From contig NZ_CP045994.1 in the NCBI RefSeq assembly GCF_016899425.1, positions 2,976,001 to 3,040,000 of the forward strand: a DNA stretch of 64,000 nt, given 5' to 3'. The translations under genes were made by a program, and so were the position numbers. Numbering within the stretch: position 1 is the first letter of the stretch; each line of letters starts with the position of its first letter. This document shows positions 27,683 through 36,034 of this stretch, in pieces. The notes beneath the pieces were generated by a model. The model ran no database searches. It saw only the letters and a list, made by a program, of their open reading frames with translations, and was not told the DNA's origin. The stretch comes from Burkholderia sp. MS389 (GTDB taxonomy: Bacteria; Pseudomonadota; Gammaproteobacteria; Burkholderiales; Burkholderiaceae).

Positions 27683-29377
27683 CTACCCGCGGCCGTTCTT
27701 CTCGTCGTCGCGCTCTTCCTTGTAGCGCGCCTCGAATTCCAGCAGCCGCGCGCCGATGATCGACTGCTCGTAGAACGACACGTCCTTCGCGTCGCGCGCT
27801 TCCTTCAGTTGCCGGATCGCCGATGGCCACGCGCCGTCGAGCGCCAGTTTCTCCGCCAGCGCGCGGCGCCGCGCGAGCACGTCGCCCTTGCCGTCGCTCG
27901 CCTTCGCGAGGTAATCCCACCAGTCCGGCTGTTCGGGGTCGGCCTTCGCCTGCGCCCGCGCGAGCGTCTGCGCGTCGGCGAAGCGGCGCGCGGCGATCAG
28001 CGCCTGCAGGTGCGCGACGATCGCCGCGTGCGACGCCGGCCAGCGCCGCTGCGCGAGCGCCGACAGCCGTACCGCGTCGTCGGTCCGGCCCGCGCGGCGG
28101 GCGATGTCGGCGGCCAGCACGTCGAGGCTCGGCGAACGGGTGGCCGGATCGTCGTCGCGCCGCTCGCGCTCGTCGAACGCGCCGCGCGCCGACGCGAGCG
28201 CCTTGTCCGCCGCATCGTACTGGCCGAGCAGCGTGTTCGCGAGCGCGATGCCGTACCAGTTCGCCGCGACGTTCGGCGCGGTGCGATCGTCGATCTCGAG
28301 CTGCATCCGGCGCGCCTCGGCCGAGATGTCGGTCGGCGCCCGGTTCTGCAGGATGCGCAGCCGCGCGCGCACGAACCCGTATTCGGCCGACTGGCGCGGT
28401 TGCCGGTACGGCGCGCGGCGCGCACGATCCTCCATGTCCGCAATCCGCTCGCCGGTCAGCGGATGCGTGCGCGCGTAGGCCGGCACGCCCGCATCGCCCA
28501 TCGACGCGCGATCGAGCCGCTCGAAGAAGCCCGGCATCCCATACGGGTCGTAGCCGGCTCCCGCGAGCAACTGGAAGCCGACGCGATCGGCCTCGCGCTC
28601 GGCCGAACGCGAGAAGCGCAGCTGGTTGTCGACCGCGTACGCCTGCCCGCCCATCGCGATCGCGCTGCCGAGATCGCCGCTGCGCGCGAGCACGCCGGCC
28701 AGCACGCCGAGCAGCATCGTCGCGAGCGCCGTGTAGCCGCTCTTCTCGCTCGCGCCGATCATCCGCGCGATGTGCCGCTGCAGCACATGCCCCATCTCGT
28801 GGCCGACCACAGATGCGAGCTCCGACTCCGTCTGCGTCGTCACCACCAGCCCGCTGTTGATCCCGATGAAGCCGCCCGGCATCGAGAACGCGTTGATCTG
28901 CGGATCGCGCACCGGGAACAGGTCGAAGTCGGGCGTGTAGCCGCCGATGTAGCGCGCCGCCGCCGCGGCCGCGAGCCGCGCCGCCATCGCGTTCAGGTAG
29001 TCGCGCACGAGCCAGTCGTCGAGATAGTCGGGATCGCGCCGCACCTCGCGCATCACGCGCTCGCCCAGCCGGCGCTCGGCCCGCGGCGTCAGCGCGCCGC
29101 CGGAGCCGTCGCCAAGATCGGGCAGCTCCAGCGCACGCAGCGGCGCGCGCAGGCTCGCGACCGGCGCCGACGCACCGTCCGCGCCCGAGAACCGGCTCTC
29201 CGCGCCGCCGTACGTGCCGAACACGCCGGTCGCGATGCCGGACGGCACGGTGGATATCGACGTCGCGCCGCCCGCTGCCGGCTCGAGCGGCGGCGCGGCG
29301 GCGCTCTGCGCATGGCCGCCCGGCGGCAGCGCAAGCGCGGCCGACAGCGACACGGCAAGCAACTGTTTGACACGCAT
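27683..29377 (-). CDS. M48-family periplasmic metalloprotease, BepA-like
   Basis: A 564-residue exported zinc protease with TPR-like repeats, resembling BepA (YfgC), which handles outer-membrane protein assembly. The signal peptide is about 1-23 (ends GGHAQ/S). The zinc site HEMGH is at 193-197 (ELASVVGHEMGHVLQRHIARM), the third ligand Glu is in SRSAEREADRVG. The C-terminal half consists of Ala-rich helical repeats. Start at MRVKQLL chosen because it gives a proper signal peptide; the frame extends upstream. Convergent with the preceding gene. Confidence 0.9.
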   Translation of the reverse strand: MRVKQLLAVSLSAALALPPGGHAQSAAAPPLEPAAGGATSISTVPSGIATGVFGTYGGAESRFSGADGASAPVASLRAPLRALELPDLGDGSGGALTPRAERRLGERVMREVRRDPDYLDDWLVRDYLNAMAARLAAAAAARYIGGYTPDFDLFPVRDPQINAFSMPGGFIGINSGLVVTTQTESELASVVGHEMGHVLQRHIARMIGASEKSGYTALATMLLGVLAGVLARSGDLGSAIAMGGQAYAVDNQLRFSRSAEREADRVGFQLLAGAGYDPYGMPGFFERLDRASMGDAGVPAYARTHPLTGERIADMEDRARRAPYRQPRQSAEYGFVRARLRILQNRAPTDISAEARRMQLEIDDRTAPNVAANWYGIALANTLLGQYDAADKALASARGAFDERERRDDDPATRSPSLDVLAADIARRAGRTDDAVRLSALAQRRWPASHAAIVAHLQALIAARRFADAQTLARAQAKADPEQPDWWDYLAKASDGKGDVLARRRALAEKLALDGAWPSAIRQLKEARDAKDVSFYEQSIIGARLLEFEARYKEERDDEKNGRG

Positions 29378-29646
29378 GGCAGGATGAATACGACGCCGTC
29401 CCGCGCGAGCGGCGCGCATCGCGGCGTTTGGTCTGAATATTCGGGTCATTGTACCGGCGCCGCGACGACTGTCCCGTGCCGCGCATGCGTCATCTGCGCG
29501 TCCGGCAACGCGAACGCCGCTGCTATGATAGGCGCCCGCTGCGCGGTTGGATCGGTTCGTCGCGCCGGTACGGGATTCGAAGCGCGGCTGATCACGGAGC
29601 CGGATCGACGGACGTGCGCGCGCACGCCGTTCCACGAGAGGAAGAC

Positions 29647-30135
29647 ATGTCAGGACTCACCCATTTCGATGCCGCCGGCCATGCGCACATGGTCGACGTC
29701 GGCGACAAGCAGGAAACGCGGCGCATCGCGATCGCGCGCGGCACGATCCGGATGCTGCCGGCCACGTTCGCGCTGATCCGCGACGGCAAGGCCAAGAAAG
29801 GCGACGTGCTCGGCGTCGCGCGCATCGCGGCGATCCAGGGCGCGAAGCGCACGGCCGATCTCATTCCGCTGTGCCACCCGCTCGCGCTGACGCGCGTGGC
29901 CGTCGACTTCGAACTCGACGACGCGCTGCCGGGCGTGCATTGCGTCGTGCAGGTCGAGACGTTCGGCCGGACCGGCGTCGAGATGGAAGCGCTGACGGCC
30001 GTCCAGGTCGGGCTGCTGACCGTGTACGACATGTGCAAGGCCGTCGATCGCGGGATGGTGATCACCGATGTGAGCGTGCGCGAGAAACGCGGCGGGAAGT
30101 CGGGGGACTGGAAGGCGGAAGACGCGGCGGGCTGA
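29647..30135 (+). CDS. moaC: Cyclic pyranopterin monophosphate synthase
   Basis: Molybdenum cofactor synthesis: converts the MoaA product into cyclic pyranopterin monophosphate. The 162-residue protein has the family signature throughout ([38 protein letters not shown] with the catalytic His; [32 protein letters not shown]). Start chosen at 29647 with GAGAGGAAG upstream. No other moa gene is next to it. Confidence 0.96.
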   Translation: MSGLTHFDAAGHAHMVDVGDKQETRRIAIARGTIRMLPATFALIRDGKAKKGDVLGVARIAAIQGAKRTADLIPLCHPLALTRVAVDFELDDALPGVHCVVQVETFGRTGVEMEALTAVQVGLLTVYDMCKAVDRGMVITDVSVREKRGGKSGDWKAEDAAG

Positions 30136-30165
30136 ACGGCCAGGGCGCAGCCGGCCCGCAAATTC

Positions 30166-30185
30166 GAGATAAAACCGTTTATCTC
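30166..30185. repeat. Perfect inverted repeat between moaC and vgrG
   Basis: GAGATAAA-ACCG-TTTATCTC is a perfect 8-bp palindrome with a 4-base loop, 31 bases after the moaC stop and 72 before vgrG. It is too AT-rich for a classic terminator and lacks a T-tail, so it could be an operator for the vgrG module. A second hairpin, CGCACG-AGAGAG-CGTGCG, follows at 30203-30220. Confidence 0.6.
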
Positions 30186-30256
30186 ATACAATTACCGGAT
30201 TCCGCACGAGAGAGCGTGCGAACCAGCAAAACAGCACAACAAAGCGAGCCCTGGTG

Positions 30257-32944
30257 ATGAATTCGCAAGCGTTAAGAAGCGCGTTGCTGGCCGGACCGGT
30301 CCAGCACGCGCGCCTCGTCAAGCTGGATACCCCGCTCGGTCCTGACGTCCTGTTGCCGCAGCGGGTCGCGGGCCGGTCGCGGCTCGGGCGCCATTTCGAG
30401 TTCACCGTCGATACCGTGTCGGTATCCGACGACGTCGAACTCAAGAAACTGATCGCGCAGCCGGTGACGCTCTGGATCCAGCAGGCCGACCAATCGTACG
30501 CGCCACACCACGGCTATGCGCATGCGGTCCGCCGGCTCGGATCGGACAGCGGCGTCACGCACTACCAGATCGTCTTTGCATCGTTCCTGCACTTCCTGAA
30601 GTTCCGCCGCGATCAGCGCATCTGGCAGGACCGGTCGGCCGACGACATCATCGCCGACGTGTTGAACCAGCACCCGCAGGCCCAGGGCCGCTTCACGTTC
30701 CAGCTTTCCCGGCCGCTGCCGTCGCGCTCGTTCTGCATGCAATACGAGGACGACTGGAATTTCGTGCATCGCCTGATGGAATCGGAAGGCCTGTACGGTT
30801 TCTGGGAACAGGACAAGGACGGCAAGTCGCACCGGCTCGTCATCGTCGATCGGCTCGATGCGTTGCCCGCGCTGTCGCCGCGAACCGTGCGCTTTCATCA
30901 CGCGGGCACGGGCGACGAAGCCGACACGCTCGTCCAGTTCACCGGTACGCGCACGCTGCGCAGCGTCGCGCGCGCCACGCGCACGTTCGACTACAAGCAG
31001 CCGCCCACCGCGTCGAATCCGAAGGCCACCCACACGCCGACGATCGCGAACCAGGGCGACCTGCCGGGGCAGCTCGAAGTCTACGAATACACGGGTGCGT
31101 ACACGTATCCCGAGCAGTCGCGCGGCGACCATCTGTCGAAGATCTGGATGGAAGAACAGGAATCGCAAGCGAAGCGCTTTCATGGTGTCGGCGGCGTGCG
31201 GCGCATGGACGCGGGACGCACGTTCGCGTTCGCCGATCATCCCGAACACGACAAGGACGATGCCGGTCAACGCGAATTCGCGGTGATCGAGACGACGTGG
31301 GTCATCGTCAACAACCTGCCCGTGGCCGACGAGTCGGCCGTTTTCCCGCACAGTCTGCAGGCCGAGATCGGCCGCATCGTGCAGGCAGGCGATACTCCGC
31401 TGTCGCGTGTGCGTCATCCCGACGGCACCGAGGGCTTCTATCAGATCCGCATCGAAGCGCAGCGCACGACGGTGCCGTTCCGCAGCCCGTTCGAGCATGC
31501 GAAGCCGCCGATGCACCTGCAATCCGCGATCGTCGTCGCCCCGCAGGGCGAAGAGGTCCACACGGACGCGCTCAACCGGGTCAAGGTCCGCTTCCACTGG
31601 GACCGCCTGAACGACGGCGACGAAAAGGCATCGTGCTGGCTCCGCGCCACGTCGTCCGATTCGGGCAACGGCTACGGCGCCGTTCACCCGCACCGCAGCG
31701 GCGAGGAAGTGCTGGTCGACTTCGTCGGCGGCGACTGCGATCGTCCGATCATCGTCGGCAAGGTCTACAACGGCGCGACGAGTCCGCAATGGCACAGCAA
31801 CGGGATCCTGTCCGGATACCGGTCAAAGGAATATGCGGGCGCCGGCTACAACCAGCTGGTACTGGACGACGCGACGTCGCAGAACCGCGTGCACCTGTAC
31901 AGCAGCCAGACCAACGCACATCTGCATCTGGGCTACCTGATCGACCACGCGGGCAACAACCGCGGCAGCTATCTCGGCAGCGGCTTCGACCTGCGCTCGG
32001 ACGCCTACGGCGCCGTGCGCGCGAACCGCGGGCTGTACGTCACGACGCATCCGAAGCAGGCGGCAAGCCAGCCGCTCGACGTCGACGAGACGCGGGAGCA
32101 GCTCGTGCGCGCGGAAGGACTGATCGACGCGATGTCGCAGGTCAGCGCGCAGCATCAGGGCGAGTCGCTCGACCCCGGCCACTCGGCACTGAAGCAGTTC
32201 GCCGATGCGACGCGGAACAGCGTGAGCGGCGGCACGTCGGGCGGGCGGACGGCCGGCGGCGGAACCGGCAGCGCGAATGCGTTCAAGGAGCCGGTCATGC
32301 TGTTCGGCAGCCCGGCCGGCATCGGGATGTCCACGCAGCAATCCGCGCAATTTGCCGCGGACCAGCAGATCAACCTCGTCAGCGGACAAAGCACGCACGT
32401 CGCCGCCGGGAAATCGCTGGTCGCCAGTGTCCTCGACCGGATCAGCCTGTTCGCGCAAAACGCGGGGATGAAGTTGTTCGCCGGCAAGGGCAAGGTCGAA
32501 GTGCAGGCGCACGCGGACAACATCGAGCTGACCGCGCAGAAGGCGCTGAAGCTGATCGCCGTCACGCAGTCGGTCGAAGGCGCCGCGGCGAAGGAAATCC
32601 TGCTGACGTCCGGCGGCGCCTATATCCGCATCGCGAACGGCAACATCGAGGTGCATGCGCCCGGCAAGATCGACATCAAGGGCGCGCAGCATGCGTTCAG
32701 CGGCCCCACCCACCTGTCGCAAGCGATGCCGACGCTGCCGAACTCCAACGGCAACTACGACCAGGCGTTCATCGCGCACTGGGCCGGCACCGACATCCCG
32801 GTCGCGAACACGCGGTACCAGATGTTCTCGAACGGACAACTGATCTCGGAAGGCGTCACCAACGCGGCAGGCGAGACAGGGCTCACGCAGAGCCACGTGC
32901 CGCACGACGTCGTCGTCAAGTTTCTGGGGAAATCGAATGGCTGA
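30257..32944 (+). CDS. vgrG: Type VI secretion VgrG spike with transthyretin-like tail
   Basis: An 895-residue trimeric spike protein that caps the Hcp tube and carries cargo. From the N-terminus: gp27-like hub (about 1-420, with RSFCMQYEDDWNFVHRLMESEGLYGFWE), gp5 OB-fold (about 430-530, RVKVRFHWDR and CWLRATSSDSGNGYGAVHPHRSGEEVLVDF), a Gly/Ser-rich linker near 665-680, DUF2345 beta-helix (about 690-830), and a final transthyretin-like domain (about 840-895, DIPVANTRYQMFSNGQLISEGVTNAAGETG). Start at ATG 30257; a GTG at 30254 is in frame. The stop overlaps the cargo gene by eight bases. No structural T6SS genes are in the window. Confidence 0.95.
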   Translation: MNSQALRSALLAGPVQHARLVKLDTPLGPDVLLPQRVAGRSRLGRHFEFTVDTVSVSDDVELKKLIAQPVTLWIQQADQSYAPHHGYAHAVRRLGSDSGVTHYQIVFASFLHFLKFRRDQRIWQDRSADDIIADVLNQHPQAQGRFTFQLSRPLPSRSFCMQYEDDWNFVHRLMESEGLYGFWEQDKDGKSHRLVIVDRLDALPALSPRTVRFHHAGTGDEADTLVQFTGTRTLRSVARATRTFDYKQPPTASNPKATHTPTIANQGDLPGQLEVYEYTGAYTYPEQSRGDHLSKIWMEEQESQAKRFHGVGGVRRMDAGRTFAFADHPEHDKDDAGQREFAVIETTWVIVNNLPVADESAVFPHSLQAEIGRIVQAGDTPLSRVRHPDGTEGFYQIRIEAQRTTVPFRSPFEHAKPPMHLQSAIVVAPQGEEVHTDALNRVKVRFHWDRLNDGDEKASCWLRATSSDSGNGYGAVHPHRSGEEVLVDFVGGDCDRPIIVGKVYNGATSPQWHSNGILSGYRSKEYAGAGYNQLVLDDATSQNRVHLYSSQTNAHLHLGYLIDHAGNNRGSYLGSGFDLRSDAYGAVRANRGLYVTTHPKQAASQPLDVDETREQLVRAEGLIDAMSQVSAQHQGESLDPGHSALKQFADATRNSVSGGTSGGRTAGGGTGSANAFKEPVMLFGSPAGIGMSTQQSAQFAADQQINLVSGQSTHVAAGKSLVASVLDRISLFAQNAGMKLFAGKGKVEVQAHADNIELTAQKALKLIAVTQSVEGAAAKEILLTSGGAYIRIANGNIEVHAPGKIDIKGAQHAFSGPTHLSQAMPTLPNSNGNYDQAFIAHWAGTDIPVANTRYQMFSNGQLISEGVTNAAGETGLTQSHVPHDVVVKFLGKSNG

Positions 32945-33842
32945 CGGACAACAGGACAAGGTGCTCGGAACCGGTGCGGCGATGCTCACCCCGACGGGAT
33001 ACCAGGATCGGCCGAAGGTACAGATCAACATCTGCGACAAGCATGTGACGCCGGCGGCGGATTCCATTATCGGAACGTGCCCGTACTACTACCGGCCGCT
33101 GCATGGCGAGTACTGGGAAACGGTCGAAAAAGTCAGCACGTCGAGTATCTGGGCAACCGTCAAGAAATTCGCGACGTCATGGGATCCGTGGAAAGACACG
33201 AAAGTTGCCCGTGAACTGCTGCATCGGCGGGAGAACCTGATACAAGCCGAAAGCACCGATTCCGACTGGTCCCGCCACGGCAATTTCATGATGCGTCATA
33301 TCGGATGCGGGCATAAGCCGCCGGGATATTACGTCAGCTACGGTTACTACTATTGCTCGAATTACGGCAAATACCTGCTCCCGCAATTGAGCGACAAAGG
33401 CAAGGCGTGGCTTGCGAGCGCACGCTGGTTCCTGCAGCATTATCTGGAACAGGGTTTGCAGCAGAACATGCGCGGCGACACCATTTCGATCAGGGGCAAG
33501 AAGCCGAACAGCGGCGGTTGCGAGATGAACGTGCCGCAGTACGCGCTCGAACTGGATGACGACACCTTCAAGACGTACGCGTTCAAGACCCACCCTCTCG
33601 CCTATCTCGACGGCGGTCTGGCCGGGCTCGGGCCTGTCGATATGTACTACATCCTGAAGCAACCCAACGCCCAGGAATGGGGTGATCTCAGGACATTCTC
33701 CCAGGCATTCGACAGCGGTGTCGGCGTGGGCAAACAGTACGTCGACAATACCGTCGAATATGCGAAAAAGGCCGGTGATGCCGTCAACGAACATGTCATC
33801 GACCCTGTTGCACAGGCAATCGAAAAACTGATGCCGAAATGA
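32937..33842 (+). CDS. Putative T6SS cargo effector, unrecognised family
   Basis: A 301-residue protein with no signal peptide and no family I can name. Notable blocks are MRHIGCGHKPPGYYVSYGYYYC (His, Cys and Tyr rich, about 122-143), LSDKGKAWLASARWFLQHYLEQGL (about 153-176) and AFKTHPLAYLDGGLAGL (about 217-233); the C-terminal 40 residues look like one amphipathic helix (QYVDNTVEYAKKAGDAVNEHVIDPVAQAIEKL). It overlaps vgrG by eight bases and is followed one base later by a membrane-anchored gene. This is the standard effector position, and the vgrG tail is a likely carrier. GC content is visibly lower than in the surroundings. The effector role is inferred from context only. Confidence 0.65.
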   Translation: MADGQQDKVLGTGAAMLTPTGYQDRPKVQINICDKHVTPAADSIIGTCPYYYRPLHGEYWETVEKVSTSSIWATVKKFATSWDPWKDTKVARELLHRRENLIQAESTDSDWSRHGNFMMRHIGCGHKPPGYYVSYGYYYCSNYGKYLLPQLSDKGKAWLASARWFLQHYLEQGLQQNMRGDTISIRGKKPNSGGCEMNVPQYALELDDDTFKTYAFKTHPLAYLDGGLAGLGPVDMYYILKQPNAQEWGDLRTFSQAFDSGVGVGKQYVDNTVEYAKKAGDAVNEHVIDPVAQAIEKLMPK

Positions 33843-33843
33843 A

Positions 33844-35079
33844 ATGACGAAAAAATTCCTGAAGCTGTCGCTCGGTGCGGCAGTCGTGCTCATTGTCTTG
33901 ATTGTCGGGTTCTCATCTATGTCGAATGACTGGCAGGTCGTTTCCAACACTTTCATGAAGAACAGCAAGCCTTACGGCGGAGGCGACTTCGTGATATCGG
34001 GAAACGAGGCGATCACGCTGAAGATCAGCGATCCTGAAATCACGTTCAAACCGTACGCGGAATGGAAGGACAAGGAAAAAGCCGAGCCGGCCGAAGCCTG
34101 GATGAGCGACAGTCGCGAAACGCTGAACCGGACGTCGGTCGAATTCTGGCGCGGCCCGGTGAACGGCGACATGACGCGCCATTTCAAGCAGGTGGGCCAG
34201 ACCGCCGCCTGGTGGCACGCCAAGGACTGGACGGTCGAATTCATCAGCACCGGCTGGATGGACTACAAGTCGCCTCAGCCTGCCGACGGGCTGACGCCGC
34301 ACGTGACCAAGCTCTGGAAGTCGTCCAACGGCGGACGCGACTGGGTACAGCTCGCGTGGCCCGAAGATCGGAACATCGGTCGCCTGCTCTTTCTGGATCC
34401 GCAACGCGGCTATGCGATCGGTTGGGGCCCGCACGTGTGGCGCACGTCCGACGGCGGTCAATCGTGGCGGGAAATCCAACTGCCACCGGGTGCTGCGGAG
34501 GCCGGCAAACCCCGCCGCACCTTTGACGGCATCGACCTCGGCCCGGACGGTACCTTGCGCGTGGCATACCACGTCGAGAAATCCGAGCATGCTACCGCCG
34601 GAAGCGTCGTCTATCGGCTGGGCTGGGAGCAATCCGGGTTCGCCCTGGAGGCCGTTTTGCCCGAACAGGTCGTCGTCAACCTGTCCTCGTCTCCAACCGC
34701 GTCGAATCACTATGCGCTTTACGCGCTGTCGCGCCTCGGCGAACCGCGCAATTTCGATAATCCCGCCGACAAGGGAAAACGCGTCGGCGCCATTTCGACG
34801 TGGACGAACGGCGAACCCGAGCAGGTGCGCCAGTTGCATTCGTTTGACGACGCACTGACGCTCGATAGTCTGAGCGTCGGCCGGGACGGATTGCTGCTCG
34901 TCTACGCCACCGACGCCAGCCGCAACGGCACACCGCTCGATCTCACGTTCGTCAGCAGCGACGGCGGGAAGACCTGGAACTCGAGCAGGGAGAAACCGGC
35001 TCAGGGCGGATATTTCAACGCCCAAACGAACACGCTGTATTCGCTGGTCGCCTATACGCTCAAGAAGCGGCAGTTCTGA
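33844..35079 (+). CDS. Putative periplasmic immunity protein with Asp-box repeats
   Basis: A 411-residue protein with one N-terminal transmembrane/signal anchor (about 5-26, FLKLSLGAAVVLIVLIVGF), placing the rest in the periplasm. Three Asp-box (BNR) motifs are visible: KSSNGGRDW (159-167), RTSDGGQSW (200-208) and VSSDGGKTW (370-378), indicating a beta-propeller of the sialidase/Ycf48 type, without recognisable sialidase catalytic residues. It begins one base after the stop of the cargo gene, so it is probably its cognate immunity protein. Periplasmic placement implies that the effector acts there. Base composition is lower in GC than in core genes. Confidence 0.65.
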   Translation: MTKKFLKLSLGAAVVLIVLIVGFSSMSNDWQVVSNTFMKNSKPYGGGDFVISGNEAITLKISDPEITFKPYAEWKDKEKAEPAEAWMSDSRETLNRTSVEFWRGPVNGDMTRHFKQVGQTAAWWHAKDWTVEFISTGWMDYKSPQPADGLTPHVTKLWKSSNGGRDWVQLAWPEDRNIGRLLFLDPQRGYAIGWGPHVWRTSDGGQSWREIQLPPGAAEAGKPRRTFDGIDLGPDGTLRVAYHVEKSEHATAGSVVYRLGWEQSGFALEAVLPEQVVVNLSSSPTASNHYALYALSRLGEPRNFDNPADKGKRVGAISTWTNGEPEQVRQLHSFDDALTLDSLSVGRDGLLLVYATDASRNGTPLDLTFVSSDGGKTWNSSREKPAQGGYFNAQTNTLYSLVAYTLKKRQF

Positions 35080-35227
35080 CCGTTCCGATGCGATTGCCGC
35101 GGACCGCCGTCGCGATTCGGGTGCCGGCTCCGCGGCAGCGCACATCGAGCGCACGGCTCGGCGGCCGCACGGATCGACTTTCGGTGGCCGCGTGCAACGG
35201 TGCGGCCATCGGCGCGCAGCCCGCCCG

Positions 35228-35578
35228 TCACTGCCCGCGCTGCGGCTCGAACACGAACGGTTGCGTCAGCAGGAAAGGATTCGCGGTCGCGCCAGTCTGC
35301 GCGCAAGTCGCGTGCGTCATCGCCTCGACGGCCGCGCGATCGGCCGCCGCGTTGCGGCTACTCGTCGTCACGGTCACGTTCTGCGCTTCGCCGGACGTCG
35401 TCATCAGCGCGCGCACGAGCACGGTAACCGGACGCGTGAGCGGTTTCGCGCTATCCGGATAGACGGCCCGGGGGATATGGCAGGTCAGCTTGCTTTCCTG
35501 CGACGACGACAGCATCGCGCAGCCGGAAAGCAGTACCGCGACGGCGGGCAGGATCAGGTAGGTCGAGCGAAGGGCCAT
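35228..35578 (-). CDS. TonB C-terminal-like lipoprotein
   Basis: A 116-residue lipoprotein with lipobox (AVAVLLSGC, then AMLSSSQ) and a domain resembling the TonB C-terminus (RAVYPDSAKPLTRPVTVLVRALMTTSGEAQNVTVTTSSRNAAADRAAVEAM), ending in a beta-strand-like FLLTQPFVFEP. It lacks the TonB transmembrane anchor and Pro-rich spacer, so it is not a functional TonB. The start at MALRSTYL fits the signal peptide; the frame is open upstream to 35677. Function unknown. Confidence 0.75.
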   Translation of the reverse strand: MALRSTYLILPAVAVLLSGCAMLSSSQESKLTCHIPRAVYPDSAKPLTRPVTVLVRALMTTSGEAQNVTVTTSSRNAAADRAAVEAMTHATCAQTGATANPFLLTQPFVFEPQRGQ

Positions 35579-36034
35579 GGTCGAATGTCGTTCTTCAGCA
35601 CTGTTCTGGGCACATGCGTCGCGCGCCGGCAGCCTTTCGCCGGCCGCATCGCGTGTGTCGCACCGCGCCGCGGCCATCGGACCGGCGCCCCGTTACGGCC
35701 GCGCGGCCGAACAATGCTCGACCGCGATCCTGCTCGGCGGAATGCCCGGATAGCCTGGACATTCTCCGTATTCACCCCGGCTACGCGCCGCGCCGGCGGG
35801 CACGCGAGCGCTTTCGCGCATTGTGCACGCGCCGCCCGGTCAGCGGCGGCGATTTGACAATGGTTGACGCGAATCGCCGCCCATTCGGCTGGAATCCGCG
35901 CGATCCGCGACGTAATCGATACCCGACCGGATTGGCGCGCTATGCGCCGGGCGGCCGTCTTGCTCCGACGTCGGCCGCCGTCAGCGCGGCGCGGTAGACG
36001 CCGGAATTCCCCGTTCCGGCGTGCACGACACGCG
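35579..36034. other. Intergenic region between the lipoprotein gene and pglL
   Basis: A 456-base gap with no supported gene. Near the pglL end is a hairpin at 35998-36022 (ACGCCGGAA/TTCCGGCGT with a 7-base loop) without T-run; it may end the pglL transcript. The rest holds nothing I can identify. Confidence 0.5.

Noticed and set aside
35052..35857. Several overlapping short ORFs around the TonB-C-like lipoprotein
   Set aside because: All are Arg/Ala-rich alternative frames; only the lipoprotein has a signal peptide and domain pattern.
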